DNA from: Streptomyces malachitofuscus | GTDB taxonomy: Bacteria; Actinomycetota; Actinomycetes; Streptomycetales; Streptomycetaceae | Direction of reading: 5' to 3' | DNA: 64,000 nt | Assembly: GCF_014650055.1 (NCBI RefSeq) | Contig: NZ_BMUF01000001.1 | Coordinates: 310,001 to 374,000, forward strand | In this document: positions 45,463 to 55,067 of the stretch, one piece after another | How the letters are laid out: every line of letters starts with the position of its first letter | Position numbering within the stretch: the first letter of the stretch is position 1 | Made by a program: the position numbers and the translations under genes | Notes under the pieces: model-generated | The model's database searches: none | Told to the model about the DNA's origin: nothing | What the model saw: the letters and a program-made list of their open reading frames with translations, nothing else

Positions 45463-46053
45463 TCAGACGGTGGTGACGACCTGCTCGAACTCCAGGCGCG
45501 GGCCCCGGGGGCGCCAGGCGTCGGGGCCGGGGCGGCCGATGTTGACGACCATCAGCGGGGTGTGGTCGTCGTCGAGGAACTCCTTGCGGACGCCCTCGAA
45601 GTCGAAGCCGGTCATCGGGCCGGCGGCCAGGCCCGCGGCGCGCACGCCGACGATGAAGTAGGCGGCCTGGAGGGCGGCGTTCACCGCGGCGGCACTCTCG
45701 CGCACCGGGCGCTCGCTGAAGAAGGCGTCCTTGGCCTGCGGGAAGTGCGGGAAGAGGTGCGGCAGCTTCTCGTGGAACTCGTTGTCCGCGGCGAGGATCG
45801 CGACCAGCGGGGCCGTGGCCGTCTTGGGCCGGTTGCCCTCGGCCATGTGCCGGACGAGGCGCTCGCGGGCCTCGGGGGAGCGGACCAGGGTGATGCGCAG
45901 GGGGCTCTGGTTGAAGGCGGTGGGGCCGTACTTGGCCAGGTCGTAGATCGCCCGCACCTGCTCGTCGGTCACCGGCTCGTCGGTGAACGTGTTGGCGGTG
46001 CGCGCCTCGCGGAACAGCAGGTCCTGGGCGGTGGGGTCTAGGGCGAGAGACAT
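45463..46053 (-). CDS. Nitroreductase family protein (malonic semialdehyde reductase-like)
   Basis: A 196-residue FMN-dependent oxidoreductase of the RutE/HadB group: LLFREARTANTFTDEPVTDE, YGPTAFNQSPLRITLV, RESAAAVNAALQAAYFIVGV and GPMTGFDFEGV. It probably reduces small aldehydes, enals or nitro compounds with NAD(P)H. The ATG at 46053 follows GAGAAGG. The 5' flank holds an A+T-rich patch with two AGTTGA-like repeats near 46138-46156 (minus strand) that could be a regulator site. Confidence 0.88.
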   Translation of the reverse strand: MSLALDPTAQDLLFREARTANTFTDEPVTDEQVRAIYDLAKYGPTAFNQSPLRITLVRSPEARERLVRHMAEGNRPKTATAPLVAILAADNEFHEKLPHLFPHFPQAKDAFFSERPVRESAAAVNAALQAAYFIVGVRAAGLAAGPMTGFDFEGVRKEFLDDDHTPLMVVNIGRPGPDAWRPRGPRLEFEQVVTTV

Positions 46054-46210
46054 GCGTGAACCTTCTCGGGGGGTACGTCGTCCCGGTATCCGTGTAGTGG
46101 CCACGGACCGGTGGGTGAGCACGACGGTACGCCCAAGAAGTTCAACTCTCAACTAAATCTGGAGTTCGGTGATCCACTTCACAGATCGGCCGCATCCGGC
46201 ACCGGCCTGC

Positions 46211-46465
46211 TCAGCCCTCCTCGGGATCCTCCGCCTCGGCCTCCTCCGCGAGCGCCGCGTCCAGCCGGGCCCGTGCCCCGTCCAGCCAGCGCCGGCACAC
46301 CTTGGCCAGCTCCTCGCCCCGCTCCCAGAGCGCCAGGGACTCCTCCAGCGTCGTCCCGCCGGCCTCCAGCCGCCGTACGACCTCGATCAGCTCGTCCCGC
46401 GCCTGCTCGTACCCGAGCGCCTCGGCCGTTCCCGCCGGCTGCCCGGTTTCCGTCTTGCTGGTCAT
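46211..46465 (-). CDS. xseB: Exonuclease VII small subunit
   Basis: An 84-residue helical protein with the XseB core [20 protein letters not shown], then [20 protein letters not shown]. It joins several copies to one XseA in exonuclease VII, which degrades single-stranded DNA from both ends. The start lies 10 bp after the xseA stop. The tail is an acidic Glu/Ala run. Confidence 0.95.
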   Translation of the reverse strand: MTSKTETGQPAGTAEALGYEQARDELIEVVRRLEAGGTTLEESLALWERGEELAKVCRRWLDGARARLDAALAEEAEAEDPEEG

Positions 46466-46475
46466 TCCGCCCACC

Positions 46476-47684
46476 CTACGCATCGACCCGTACCGTGAAC
46501 TCGCCCTCGGACACCCGTGCCCGCAGCTCCTCACCGGCCTCCACCTCGCCCGGAGCCCGCACCGCGTGCCCGTCCGCCCGCTGCAGCACGGCGTACCCCC
46601 GCTTCAGCGTCGCGGCGGGGGACAGCGCCACCACGCGCGCATGCGTATGCGTCAGCTCGGAGTCCGCCCGGTCCAGCTGGTGCCGCAGCGAGCGCCGCCC
46701 CCGCTCCAGCAGCGCGGTGACCTCCTCGGCCCGGGCGTCGATCATCCGGTGCGGATCCTGTATCGAGGGCCGGGCCAGCGCGTGGGCCAGCCCGCGCTCC
46801 TCCCGGTCCAGCAGCGCCTGGACGCAGCGCCGCGCGCGGTCGCGCAGCATCCGCACCCGCTCGTACTCCTCGCCCACGTCCGGCACCACCTTCTTCGCCG
46901 CGTCGGTGGGCGTGGAGGCGCGCAGGTCGGCGACATGGTCGAGGAGCGGATTGTCCGGCTCGTGCCCGATCGCCGACACCACCGGCGTCCGGCACGCCGC
47001 CACCGCGCGCACCAGCTGCTCGTCGGAGAACGGCAGCAGGTCCTCCACGCTGCCGCCGCCGCGCGCCACGACGATCACGTCCACCTCGTCGACCGCGTCC
47101 AGCTCCTTCACGGCCTGGACCACCTGCGGCACCGCGTGCACCCCCTGCACGGCCACGTTGCGTACCTCGAAGCGCACGGCGGGCCAGCGGTGCCGCGCGT
47201 TCTCCAGCACGTCCCGCTCGGCCGCCGACGCCCGCCCGCACACCAGACCGATCAGCTGCGGCAGGAACGGCAGCGGTTTCTTCCGCTCCGGCGCGAACAG
47301 CCCCTCCCGCGCGAGGCTCTTCTTCAGCTGCTCCAGCCGCGCCAGCAGCTCCCCGACCCCCACGGGCCGGATCTCCGCCGCCCGCAGCGACAGCTGCCCG
47401 CGCGGCGCGTACCACTCCGGCTTGCAGTGCACCACCACCCGCGCGCCCTCGCTCACGACGTCCGCGACGGCGTCGAACACCTGCCGGTAGCAGGTCACCC
47501 CCACCGAGATGTCGTACGAGGGGTCGCGCAGCGTCAGGAACACCACCCCGGCGCCGGGCCGCCGCGACAGCTGGGTGATCTGCCCCTCCACCCACACCGC
47601 GCCGAGCCGGTCGATCCATCCGCCGATGAGCCGCGACACCTCCCCGACCGGGATGGGAGCCTCCGCAGACGTGTTGACAGCCAT
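46476..47684 (-). CDS. xseA: Exonuclease VII large subunit
   Basis: A 402-residue nuclease subunit. It has an N-terminal OB fold ([40 protein letters not shown]) and a catalytic domain with [50 protein letters not shown] and a long coiled coil. The C-terminal [14 protein letters not shown] is diagnostic. It is divergent from ispH by 75 bp. The much longer upstream open frame is antisense to ispH and ppgK and is not part of the protein. Confidence 0.95.
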   Translation of the reverse strand: MAVNTSAEAPIPVGEVSRLIGGWIDRLGAVWVEGQITQLSRRPGAGVVFLTLRDPSYDISVGVTCYRQVFDAVADVVSEGARVVVHCKPEWYAPRGQLSLRAAEIRPVGVGELLARLEQLKKSLAREGLFAPERKKPLPFLPQLIGLVCGRASAAERDVLENARHRWPAVRFEVRNVAVQGVHAVPQVVQAVKELDAVDEVDVIVVARGGGSVEDLLPFSDEQLVRAVAACRTPVVSAIGHEPDNPLLDHVADLRASTPTDAAKKVVPDVGEEYERVRMLRDRARRCVQALLDREERGLAHALARPSIQDPHRMIDARAEEVTALLERGRRSLRHQLDRADSELTHTHARVVALSPAATLKRGYAVLQRADGHAVRAPGEVEAGEELRARVSEGEFTVRVDA

Positions 47685-47746
47685 GCCGCGAGAGTAGTGC
47701 GCCCCACCGACAACGCACCGTGACCGGACCCCGTGGACGCGGCCCT

Positions 47747-47759
47747 TACGATGGGAGGC
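47747..47759 (+). promoter_or_regulatory. Leaderless promoter -10 element (ispH)
   Basis: TACGAT at 47747-47752 ends seven bases before the ATG at 47760. The GGGAGG between them is too close to the ATG to be a ribosome-binding site. Confidence 0.55.
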
Positions 47760-48776
47760 ATGACCGCTTCGCCTGGCCGCCGTGTCCTGCTCGCCGCCCC
47801 CCGTGGCTACTGCGCGGGTGTGGACCGCGCCGTGATCGCCGTCGAGAAGGCCCTGGAGCAGTACGGGGCCCCCGTCTACGTCCGGCACGAGATCGTGCAC
47901 AACAAGTACGTGGTGCAGACGCTGGAGAAGAAGGGCGCGATCTTCGTCGAACGGACGGAGGAGGTGCCCCCGGGCAACATCGTCATGTTCTCCGCGCACG
48001 GCGTCGCCCCCGTCGTCCACGAGGAGGCCGAGCGCGGCCGGCTCGCCACCATCGACGCCACCTGCCCGCTGGTCACCAAGGTCCACAAGGAAGCCGTCCG
48101 CTTCGCGAACGACGACTACGACATCCTCCTGATCGGTCACGAGGGCCACGAGGAGGTCATCGGCACCTCCGGCGAGGCCCCCGACCACATCCAGCTCGTC
48201 GACGGGCCGGGCGACGTCGCGAAGGTCGAGGTCCGCGACCCCTCCAAGGTCGTCTGGCTCTCCCAGACCACCCTCTCCGTCGACGAGACCATGGAGACCG
48301 TCGACGCCCTCAAGGAGAAGTTCCCCCAGCTGATCTCCCCGCCCAGCGACGACATCTGCTACGCCACGCAGAACCGCCAGCTCGCCGTGAAGCAGATGGG
48401 CGCCGAGGCGGACATGGTGATCGTGGTCGGCTCGCGCAACTCCTCCAACTCCAAGCGCCTGGTGGAGGTCGCCAAGCTGGCCGGCGCCCGCGCGGCGTAC
48501 CTGGTGGACTTCGCCGACGAGATCGACGAGGCCTGGCTGGAGGGCGTGACCACGGTCGGTGTCACCTCGGGCGCCTCGGTGCCGGAGGTCCTGGTCGAAC
48601 AGGTCCTGGAGTGGCTGTCGCGGCGCGGCTTCGAGGACGTCGAGATCGTCAAGGCGGCCGAGGAGTCGATCGTCTTCTCCCTGCCCAAGGAGCTCCGCCG
48701 CGATCTGCGCGACGAGGCCGCCGCCCTGGTGGCCGAGCGCGGCGGCACGGGGACCGGTGCCGATTCCGCGGAGTGA
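47760..48776 (+). CDS. ispH: 4-Hydroxy-3-methylbut-2-enyl diphosphate reductase
   Basis: A 338-residue [4Fe-4S] enzyme, the last step of the MEP isoprenoid pathway (HMBPP to IPP and DMAPP). The three cluster cysteines are in [12 protein letters not shown] (Cys18), [10 protein letters not shown] and [11 protein letters not shown]. The active-site HEIVHN and SAHGVAP histidines and TSGASVPE are present. An ATG at 47733 is in frame, but the promoter-like TACGAT lies downstream of it, which favours 47760. Confidence 0.95.
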   Translation: MTASPGRRVLLAAPRGYCAGVDRAVIAVEKALEQYGAPVYVRHEIVHNKYVVQTLEKKGAIFVERTEEVPPGNIVMFSAHGVAPVVHEEAERGRLATIDATCPLVTKVHKEAVRFANDDYDILLIGHEGHEEVIGTSGEAPDHIQLVDGPGDVAKVEVRDPSKVVWLSQTTLSVDETMETVDALKEKFPQLISPPSDDICYATQNRQLAVKQMGAEADMVIVVGSRNSSNSKRLVEVAKLAGARAAYLVDFADEIDEAWLEGVTTVGVTSGASVPEVLVEQVLEWLSRRGFEDVEIVKAAEESIVFSLPKELRRDLRDEAAALVAERGGTGTGADSAE

Positions 48777-48834
48777 CGCCGGCACCGCGACGGCGGGCGC
48801 GCGGCCGCCTTTCGTGACGGTCCGTCGTTCGTCG

Positions 48835-48846
48835 TAACGTGGGGAC
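48835..48846 (+). promoter_or_regulatory. Leaderless promoter -10 element (ppgK)
   Basis: TAACGT at 48835-48840 is followed by GGGGAC and then the ATG at 48847, again a six-base gap. Confidence 0.5.
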
Positions 48847-49593
48847 ATGCAGATCTTCGGCGTGGACATCGGCGGATCCGGGATCAAGGGTGCCCCGGTC
48901 GACCTGGACAAGGGGGACCTGGCGCAGGAGCGCTGCAAGGTCCTCACCCCGCACCCGGCCACGCCGGACGCGGTGGCCGACGGGGTCAAGCAGGTCGTCG
49001 ACCACTTCGGCTGGACCGGCCCGGTCGGCGTCACCTTCCCCGGAGTGGTCACCGGCGGCACCACGATCCGTACGGCGGCCAACGTCGACAAGGGCTGGGT
49101 CGACACCGACGCGCGCGTGCTGCTCGGCGACCGCCTCGGCGGCCTGCCGGTGACGGTGGTGAACGACGCGGACGCGGCGGGCGTCGCCGAGATGCACTTC
49201 GGCGCCGGACGGCACCACCGGGGCACCGTGATCCTGCTGACCTTCGGCACCGGGATCGGCAGCGCCGTCTTCGTGGACGGCGTCCTCGTCCCCAACACCG
49301 AGCTGGGCCATCTGGAGCTGCACGGCCACGACGCGGAGAAGCGGGCCTCCAGCAAGGCCAGGGAGGACCACGACCTGTCGTGGGAGGAGTGGGCGCACCG
49401 GGTGCAGAAGTACCTGGCGCACGTGGAGATGCTGTTCTCGCCGGATCTGTTCATCATCGGCGGCGGCGTCAGCCGCAAGTCCCACAAGTTCCTGCAGCAC
49501 ATCAAGGGCATCAAGGCGGAGATCGTCCCCGCCCAGCTCCAGAACAACGCGGGCATCGTCGGAGCGGCGATGCGTGCGGCGACGGGCGTCTAG
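48847..49593 (+). CDS. ppgK: Polyphosphate glucokinase
   Basis: A 248-residue ROK-fold kinase that phosphorylates glucose using inorganic polyphosphate or ATP. Visible motifs are the phosphate loop [30 protein letters not shown] with the catalytic Asp, [10 protein letters not shown] and the ELGHLELHG substrate helix. The length is close to the known PpgK size. It converges with the DUF6542 gene 7 bp beyond. Confidence 0.94.
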   Translation: MQIFGVDIGGSGIKGAPVDLDKGDLAQERCKVLTPHPATPDAVADGVKQVVDHFGWTGPVGVTFPGVVTGGTTIRTAANVDKGWVDTDARVLLGDRLGGLPVTVVNDADAAGVAEMHFGAGRHHRGTVILLTFGTGIGSAVFVDGVLVPNTELGHLELHGHDAEKRASSKAREDHDLSWEEWAHRVQKYLAHVEMLFSPDLFIIGGGVSRKSHKFLQHIKGIKAEIVPAQLQNNAGIVGAAMRAATGV

Positions 49594-49600
49594 CTAGCCC

Positions 49601-50230
49601 CTACGGACGGGGGCGGTTCCGGGCGAGGCGGCGGTTGATCGCGCGGACCCGGCGCACTCTGCGGACCAGCACGATCACGCACGCGGCGAGCGTGCCGACG
49701 TAGAGCCATCCGGCCTGGGTGGCCAGGCCCGTGACCATGCCCATCAGCCGGTCGACGGCACCGCCCTCCCCCTCGTCGGCGACCGGGACCATCCCCACGG
49801 CGAAGGCGATCGGCACGACGACGGGGGCGATGAACAGGTCCCCCTCGCGCACCCACAGCGCGGTCAGCACGCACACCGGCAGGTACAGCACGCCGTACAC
49901 CGTCTGGGACGCCCCGAACAGTGCCTCGGTCAGCAGTCCGAGGACGAGCATCACGGCCCCGCAGAACAGCCCGCTGCCCAGTCCGGTGAGCTTCGGGCCG
50001 GGCGGCCTGCGGGCCGCGGGCGGGGGAGCGGGCCGGCGCTGCGGCGCACGGGCGGGCCGGTCCGGCCGCGCGGACCGTGCGACCCCGCCCTCCGCCGTCC
50101 GCCCCGCCTGCGGCGGCAGCGGCGGCTTGACCGAACGGGACGGCCGGGGAGTTCTGGACGGCCCGGGCGGCCCGGGCGCCGGGTCACGTCGCGGTCCGTG
50201 CTGCGCGGGTCGCGTCCTGTGTTGCTCCAC
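49601..50230 (-). CDS. DUF6542 membrane protein
   Basis: A 209-residue protein. Residues 1-80 are an Arg/Pro-rich cytoplasmic tail. Three to four helices follow: LGSGLFCGAVMLVLGLLTEA, VYGVLYLPVCVLTALWV, DLFIAPVVVPIAFAVGMV and AGWLYVGTLAACVIVLV. The C-terminus is basic (RRVRRVRAINRRLARN). The function is unknown; it is a standard actinobacterial neighbour of ychF. The GTG start at 50230 has TAAGTT six bases upstream on its strand, so it may be leaderless. Confidence 0.87.
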   Translation of the reverse strand: MEQHRTRPAQHGPRRDPAPGPPGPSRTPRPSRSVKPPLPPQAGRTAEGGVARSARPDRPARAPQRRPAPPPAARRPPGPKLTGLGSGLFCGAVMLVLGLLTEALFGASQTVYGVLYLPVCVLTALWVREGDLFIAPVVVPIAFAVGMVPVADEGEGGAVDRLMGMVTGLATQAGWLYVGTLAACVIVLVRRVRRVRAINRRLARNRPRP

Positions 50231-50413
50231 TGGACCAACTTAGGTCGTTTTATGTGCCGAACGGTCCGTCAGACACGCCGGGAACCGGACGTTGCCCGGA
50301 CGTCCGACGCGTCGGCCGGGCGCGTGCGGGCACGCCGTAGACTGGTGGATCGGTCCACACGGCCCCGCAGGGCCGGTCCTCGTCCCCCATCCTCACGTAC
50401 GGGAAGTCGCAAC

Positions 50414-51502
<1,089 letters not shown>

Positions 51503-51525
51503 CGGGCGCGGGACGGCGGCCGCCG

Positions 51526-52163
51526 TCAGGCCGTTGCGGTCGGCGGCTCGTCGGCGGGGAGGGGCAGCGCCACGATCCGTGCCAGCTCGCCCTCCGCCAC
51601 GCCGAACATCCGCAGCACGCCCCGTACGGCCTGGTCGGCGATGGTGCCGACCGCTTCCCCGGTGGCTCCCGTGCACAGGTGCATGGTGGCGATCAGACAG
51701 CCTGCCGTGCAGGCGAGCGCGACGTCCACGTCCTCGATCACGAACCGGCCCGCGGCCCTGGCCGCCTCGAGGTCGCGGCGTGCGTGCACCGCATGGCCGA
51801 ACGGCGCGGTGAGCAGGGCACCCCGGCTGTTCATCATCACCTTGGCGAGGCGCGGACGGGTACGGACCAGCCGTACGGTCAGCCGCATCGACGTCGCGAA
51901 GACCTCGGCGGGGTCGTCGATGTCGGCGAGCAACTCCTCCAGCCACGCGGCGTGCGCCTCCAGCGCCTGCGCGACGGCCACGTCGAGCAGCTCGGCCTTG
52001 GACGGGAAGTGGTTGTAGAACGTCCCGAAGCCGACGTCGGCGGCCTCGGTGATCTGCTGGATGCTGACGTCGAAGTCACCGCGCTCGGCATAGATCTCCT
52101 GCGCGGCTTCGATCAGGGCGGTGCGGGTACGCAGCTCACGCGTGTTGGCGGCCGTTCCGACAT
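51526..52163 (-). pseudogene. TetR-family regulator with disrupted 5' end
   Basis: A clear TetR protein: helix-turn-helix ALIEAAQEIYAERGDFDVSI, then TEAADVGFGTFYNHFPSKAE, and an intact C-terminal domain to a stop at 51526. Reading upstream in the same frame there is no ATG, GTG or TTG before a TAG, only TRELRTRTAL preceded by non-start codons. A natural start, ATGTCGGAACGG at 52163, lies one base out of frame, so a small indel near 52135-52145 has probably separated start and body. An internal GTG at 51981 would drop the DNA-binding domain. It could instead be a sequencing error. Confidence 0.7.
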
Positions 52164-52189
52164 GCCGGAGATCGTATCGGGGCGGGACG

Positions 52190-52717
52190 GCGCGCTATCT
52201 GGAAACCCTCGTGGACCAGACGCTCGCCTGCCTCAACGACGGCGCGACGCTGGTGGAGACCGTGCACCGGGTCCGCGTGCCGGACGACCTCGCCGCCCTC
52301 CATTACCTCCAACCGCTGTACGACGAGCTGGAGTTCGTCGTCCGCAACGTCTGGCGCCAGTTCGGCGGCTGGTACGACGGCAACCCCGCACACCTCAAGC
52401 CGGCCACGGACGAGGCCCTCGGCACCGAGATCGCCGCGCTGAGCGGCGGGGCCCACGTCCTCGCCGCCCGGGCGCTGGAACTCGCGCGCGACGGATCCCA
52501 CCGCCTGGCGTGCCACCTCGCCCAGCTCGCGGGCGACGCGGCGCCGGACGACCGCACCGTCCACGCCGCCCGCGCCGAGGTCTACGCCCTGCGCGCCGCC
52601 GGGGAACGCAGCACCATGTCGACCGGCATCTTCCGCTGGGCCGAAGCCGAATTCCGGGGCGTGGTCGCCGGCACCGACGCCATGACCGAACTGACCGCGG
52701 CGGCCCCGCCGAGCTGA
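52190..52717 (+). pseudogene. Alkylsulfatase C-terminal fragment (metallo-beta-lactamase domain lost)
   Basis: About 175 residues matching the dimerisation and early C-terminal part of class III alkylsulfatases (SdsA1-like): RYLETLVDQTLACLNDGATL, VRNVWRQFGGWYDGNPAHL, then DGSHRLACHLAQLAGDAAPD and MSTGIFRWAEAEF. The whole N-terminal zinc-hydrolase domain is missing. The fragment begins abruptly next to the damaged TetR start. The only upstream start, GTG 52121, reads through antisense TetR sequence. It is best seen as a deletion remnant; a stable free fragment cannot be excluded. Confidence 0.72.
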
Positions 52718-52734
52718 GGCAGCCGCATACCGTG

Positions 52735-52964
52735 AGGCCGACGGCCCGGCGCCCGCCGGGCAGGCCCACGGTCACCGCGAGGGCGAGCAGCAGCCAGGAG
52801 CAGCCGACGAAAGCCGCCGTGAAGCGCCGCTCGTCCGGCCGTGCCCCGGCGTTCCGCGGATCGGTGCCGAGCAGGGCGACGAAGACCGTGCCGAGGACGG
52901 CGATGCCGAGGGAACCGGCGAGCTGGTTGGCGGTGAGGACCATGCCGGAGCCCGCCCCGGCGTC
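52735..52964 (-). pseudogene. MFS transporter C-terminal fragment
   Basis: On the minus strand, directly behind the LysR stop codon, the same frame reads DAGAGSGMVLTANQLAGSLG, then IAVLGTVFVALLG and FVGCSWLLLALAVTVGLPGG. This is the last two helices of a DHA2-type drug:H+ antiporter. Everything N-terminal is gone and no normal stop follows, as the frame runs on through antisense alkylsulfatase sequence. It is a remnant left by the deletion that also removed the alkylsulfatase head. Confidence 0.7.
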
Positions 52965-53879
52965 CTAGGGAGTCCGGCGGGCAACTGTCCGGCAGGCCTG
53001 GGCGTAGGCCTGGATCAGGGGGCGGGTCGAGTCCTCCGTTCGCCAGGCCAGGGCGTAGCGGGTGGGGGAGAGGCCGTGCACCGGGCGGGTGGTGACGCCG
53101 CCGAGGGTGATCAGGGGGGCGTTGCCGAGGGCCACCAGGCAGATGCCGAGGCCCGCGACCAGCGCCTCGTAGGTCTCCTCCGTGCCCGCGATCTCCGCGC
53201 CGATGCGCGGTGGGCCACCGGGGCGTTCGTCGAGGGCCAGCCAGTGGTCGCGCAGGACGCCCGAGGCCGCGGGGAGGGCCAGGAACGGCTCGTCGGCGAG
53301 GTCCGCGAGGGTGAGGTCCGTGCGGGCGGCCAGCGGGTGGCTGTCGGGGAGGGCGACCAGGCGCGGCTCCTCGGCGACCACCGTCCAGGAGTACCGGCCG
53401 GCGTCGGGCAGCGGCAGCCAGACGAACGCCACGTCCGCCTCGCCGTCCGCGAGCCCCGCCGTGGGGTCCTCCCAGCTGACCTGCCGCAGCCGGACCGCGG
53501 CGTCGGGGTGCGCGGCGGTGAAGCGGGAACGGATCGCCGGGAGCAGACCCCCGCGGCCCGGGCTCGTGCTCATCCCGACCACCAAGGTGCTGCGCTGCGC
53601 CGCCCGCGCCCGTTCCACCGCGGCGGCCCCCTCCTCCCACGCCGCCAGCACGCGCCGGGCGTGCGGCAGCAGTTCCGTCCCGGCGGGGGTGAGCACCACA
53701 CCCTGCCGGTCGCGCAGGAACAGGGCGACGCCCAGCTGCCGCTCCAGCGCCCGGATCTGTTTGCTCAGGGCGGGCTGGGAGACGTACAGGCGCTCGGCCG
53801 CACGGGTGAAGTGCAGTTCCTCCGCCACGGCCAGGAAGTAGCGCAGATCCCGCAGGTGAACGTCCGTCTTCATAGCCAT
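52965..53879 (-). CDS. LysR-family transcriptional regulator
   Basis: A 304-residue LysR protein: winged helix DLRYFLAVAEELHFTRAAER, then LYVSQPALSKQIRALERQLG and VVLTPAGTELLPHARRVL, and a periplasmic-binding-like effector domain. It is divergent from the SDR gene, 90 bp away, which is its likely target. Its stop abuts an MFS fragment, so the original regulon neighbour may have been lost. Confidence 0.92.
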   Translation of the reverse strand: MAMKTDVHLRDLRYFLAVAEELHFTRAAERLYVSQPALSKQIRALERQLGVALFLRDRQGVVLTPAGTELLPHARRVLAAWEEGAAAVERARAAQRSTLVVGMSTSPGRGGLLPAIRSRFTAAHPDAAVRLRQVSWEDPTAGLADGEADVAFVWLPLPDAGRYSWTVVAEEPRLVALPDSHPLAARTDLTLADLADEPFLALPAASGVLRDHWLALDERPGGPPRIGAEIAGTEETYEALVAGLGICLVALGNAPLITLGGVTTRPVHGLSPTRYALAWRTEDSTRPLIQAYAQACRTVARRTP

Positions 53880-53969
53880 CGGTTATCAGCGTAGGTCTTG
53901 GACGGGCAAGGGGGCGCGGCGGCAGGGTGGTTCGCGAGACGAAGGGCAGTCGAGGCACGAGGAGCCGAG

Positions 53970-54800
53970 ATGAACAAGGTGTGGCTGATCACGGGAGCCG
54001 GCAGCGGCTTCGGGCGGGCGATCGCCGAGGCGGCCCTCGCCGACGGCGATGTGGTGGTCGGCGCGCTGCGTCGGCCCGAGGCACTGGACGACCTGGTCGC
54101 CGCCCACCCCGACCAGGTGGAGGCGTTGCGCCTGGACGTCGCCGACATCGAGGACGCCGAGGCCGTCGTGCGGGACGTCGTGGCGCGGCACGGGCGGATC
54201 GACGTACTGGTCAACAACGCGGGCCGGACCCATGTGGGCGCGTTCGAGGAGACCGCCGACGACGAGTTGCGCGAGCTGTTCGACGTCCACGTCTTCGGTC
54301 CCGCCGCGCTGGTGCGGGCCGTGCTGCCGGGCATGCGCGAGCGGAGGTCCGGGGCGATCGTGCAGATGAGCAGCATGGGCGGGCAGATGTCCTTCGCCGG
54401 CTTCGGCGCGTACAGCGGAACGAAGTTCGCGCTGGAGGGCATGTCGGAGGCGCTCGCGGACGAGGTGCGGGAGTTCGGCATCAGGGTGCTGATCGTCGAG
54501 CCGGGATCCTTCCGGACGTCGCTGTTCGACACCCGCAGGGCGGGCGTCAGCCCCGACAGCGGCGTGTACGCCAAGGTCGGCGAGACCCGCGCGGCGGTCG
54601 CCGCCGGTGACGGCACCCAGCCCGGCGATCCCGCGAAGGCGGCGGCGCTCATCCTGGCCGCTCTGGAGGCGGAGGACGCGCCGTTGCGGCTGCCGCTCGG
54701 CGACGACGGCGTCGGCGCGGTCCTCGGCCATCTCGACCAGGTCCGGGACGACGTCCTGGCGTGGGAGAAGCGCACCCGCGCCACGGCCTTCGACGACTGA
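53970..54800 (+). CDS. Short-chain dehydrogenase/reductase
   Basis: A 276-residue classical SDR: NAD(P) motif TGAGSGFG (residues 8-15), LDVADIEDAE, VNNAGRTHVG, catalytic Ser in VQMSSMGGQMS and YSGTK for Tyr and Lys. The substrate is unknown. GAGGAG six bases before the ATG sets the start. The divergent LysR probably regulates it. Confidence 0.92.
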   Translation: MNKVWLITGAGSGFGRAIAEAALADGDVVVGALRRPEALDDLVAAHPDQVEALRLDVADIEDAEAVVRDVVARHGRIDVLVNNAGRTHVGAFEETADDELRELFDVHVFGPAALVRAVLPGMRERRSGAIVQMSSMGGQMSFAGFGAYSGTKFALEGMSEALADEVREFGIRVLIVEPGSFRTSLFDTRRAGVSPDSGVYAKVGETRAAVAAGDGTQPGDPAKAAALILAALEAEDAPLRLPLGDDGVGAVLGHLDQVRDDVLAWEKRTRATAFDD

Positions 54801-54817
54801 CGGCCACCCCGTGCCCG

Positions 54818-54853
54818 ACCGGGCGGCCCGCCGTGCGAGGCGGGCCGCCCGGT
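54818..54853 (+). terminator. Terminator of the SDR gene
   Basis: A perfect 15-bp stem (ACCGGGCGGCCCGCC and its complement) with a six-base loop GTGCGA, 17 bp after the stop, followed by TGTCGTGTTGTCG. Confidence 0.8.
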
Positions 54854-55067
54854 GTCGTGTTGTCGTCCTCCCGGCCCATTACGTTCGTGCAGGGCCCTTG
54901 TGCAAATCCTGTGGAACCCTCAATCTTTCGGCTGACGCACGGACTTGGCCGCCGGTATTGACATGATCCTGTCAGTGGCTGATTCGTTGCGCCACACGCG
55001 CAACACGTGCGTCGACCGCACCACACCCCCACAGCACACGCACCACCGACTGAGGAGGAACCCTCAC

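Noticed and set aside
47685..49556. A 624-residue extension upstream of xseA on the minus strand
   Set aside because: It runs antisense to ispH and ppgK, both strongly conserved. XseA proteins start at [10 protein letters not shown] (47684) by length and homology.
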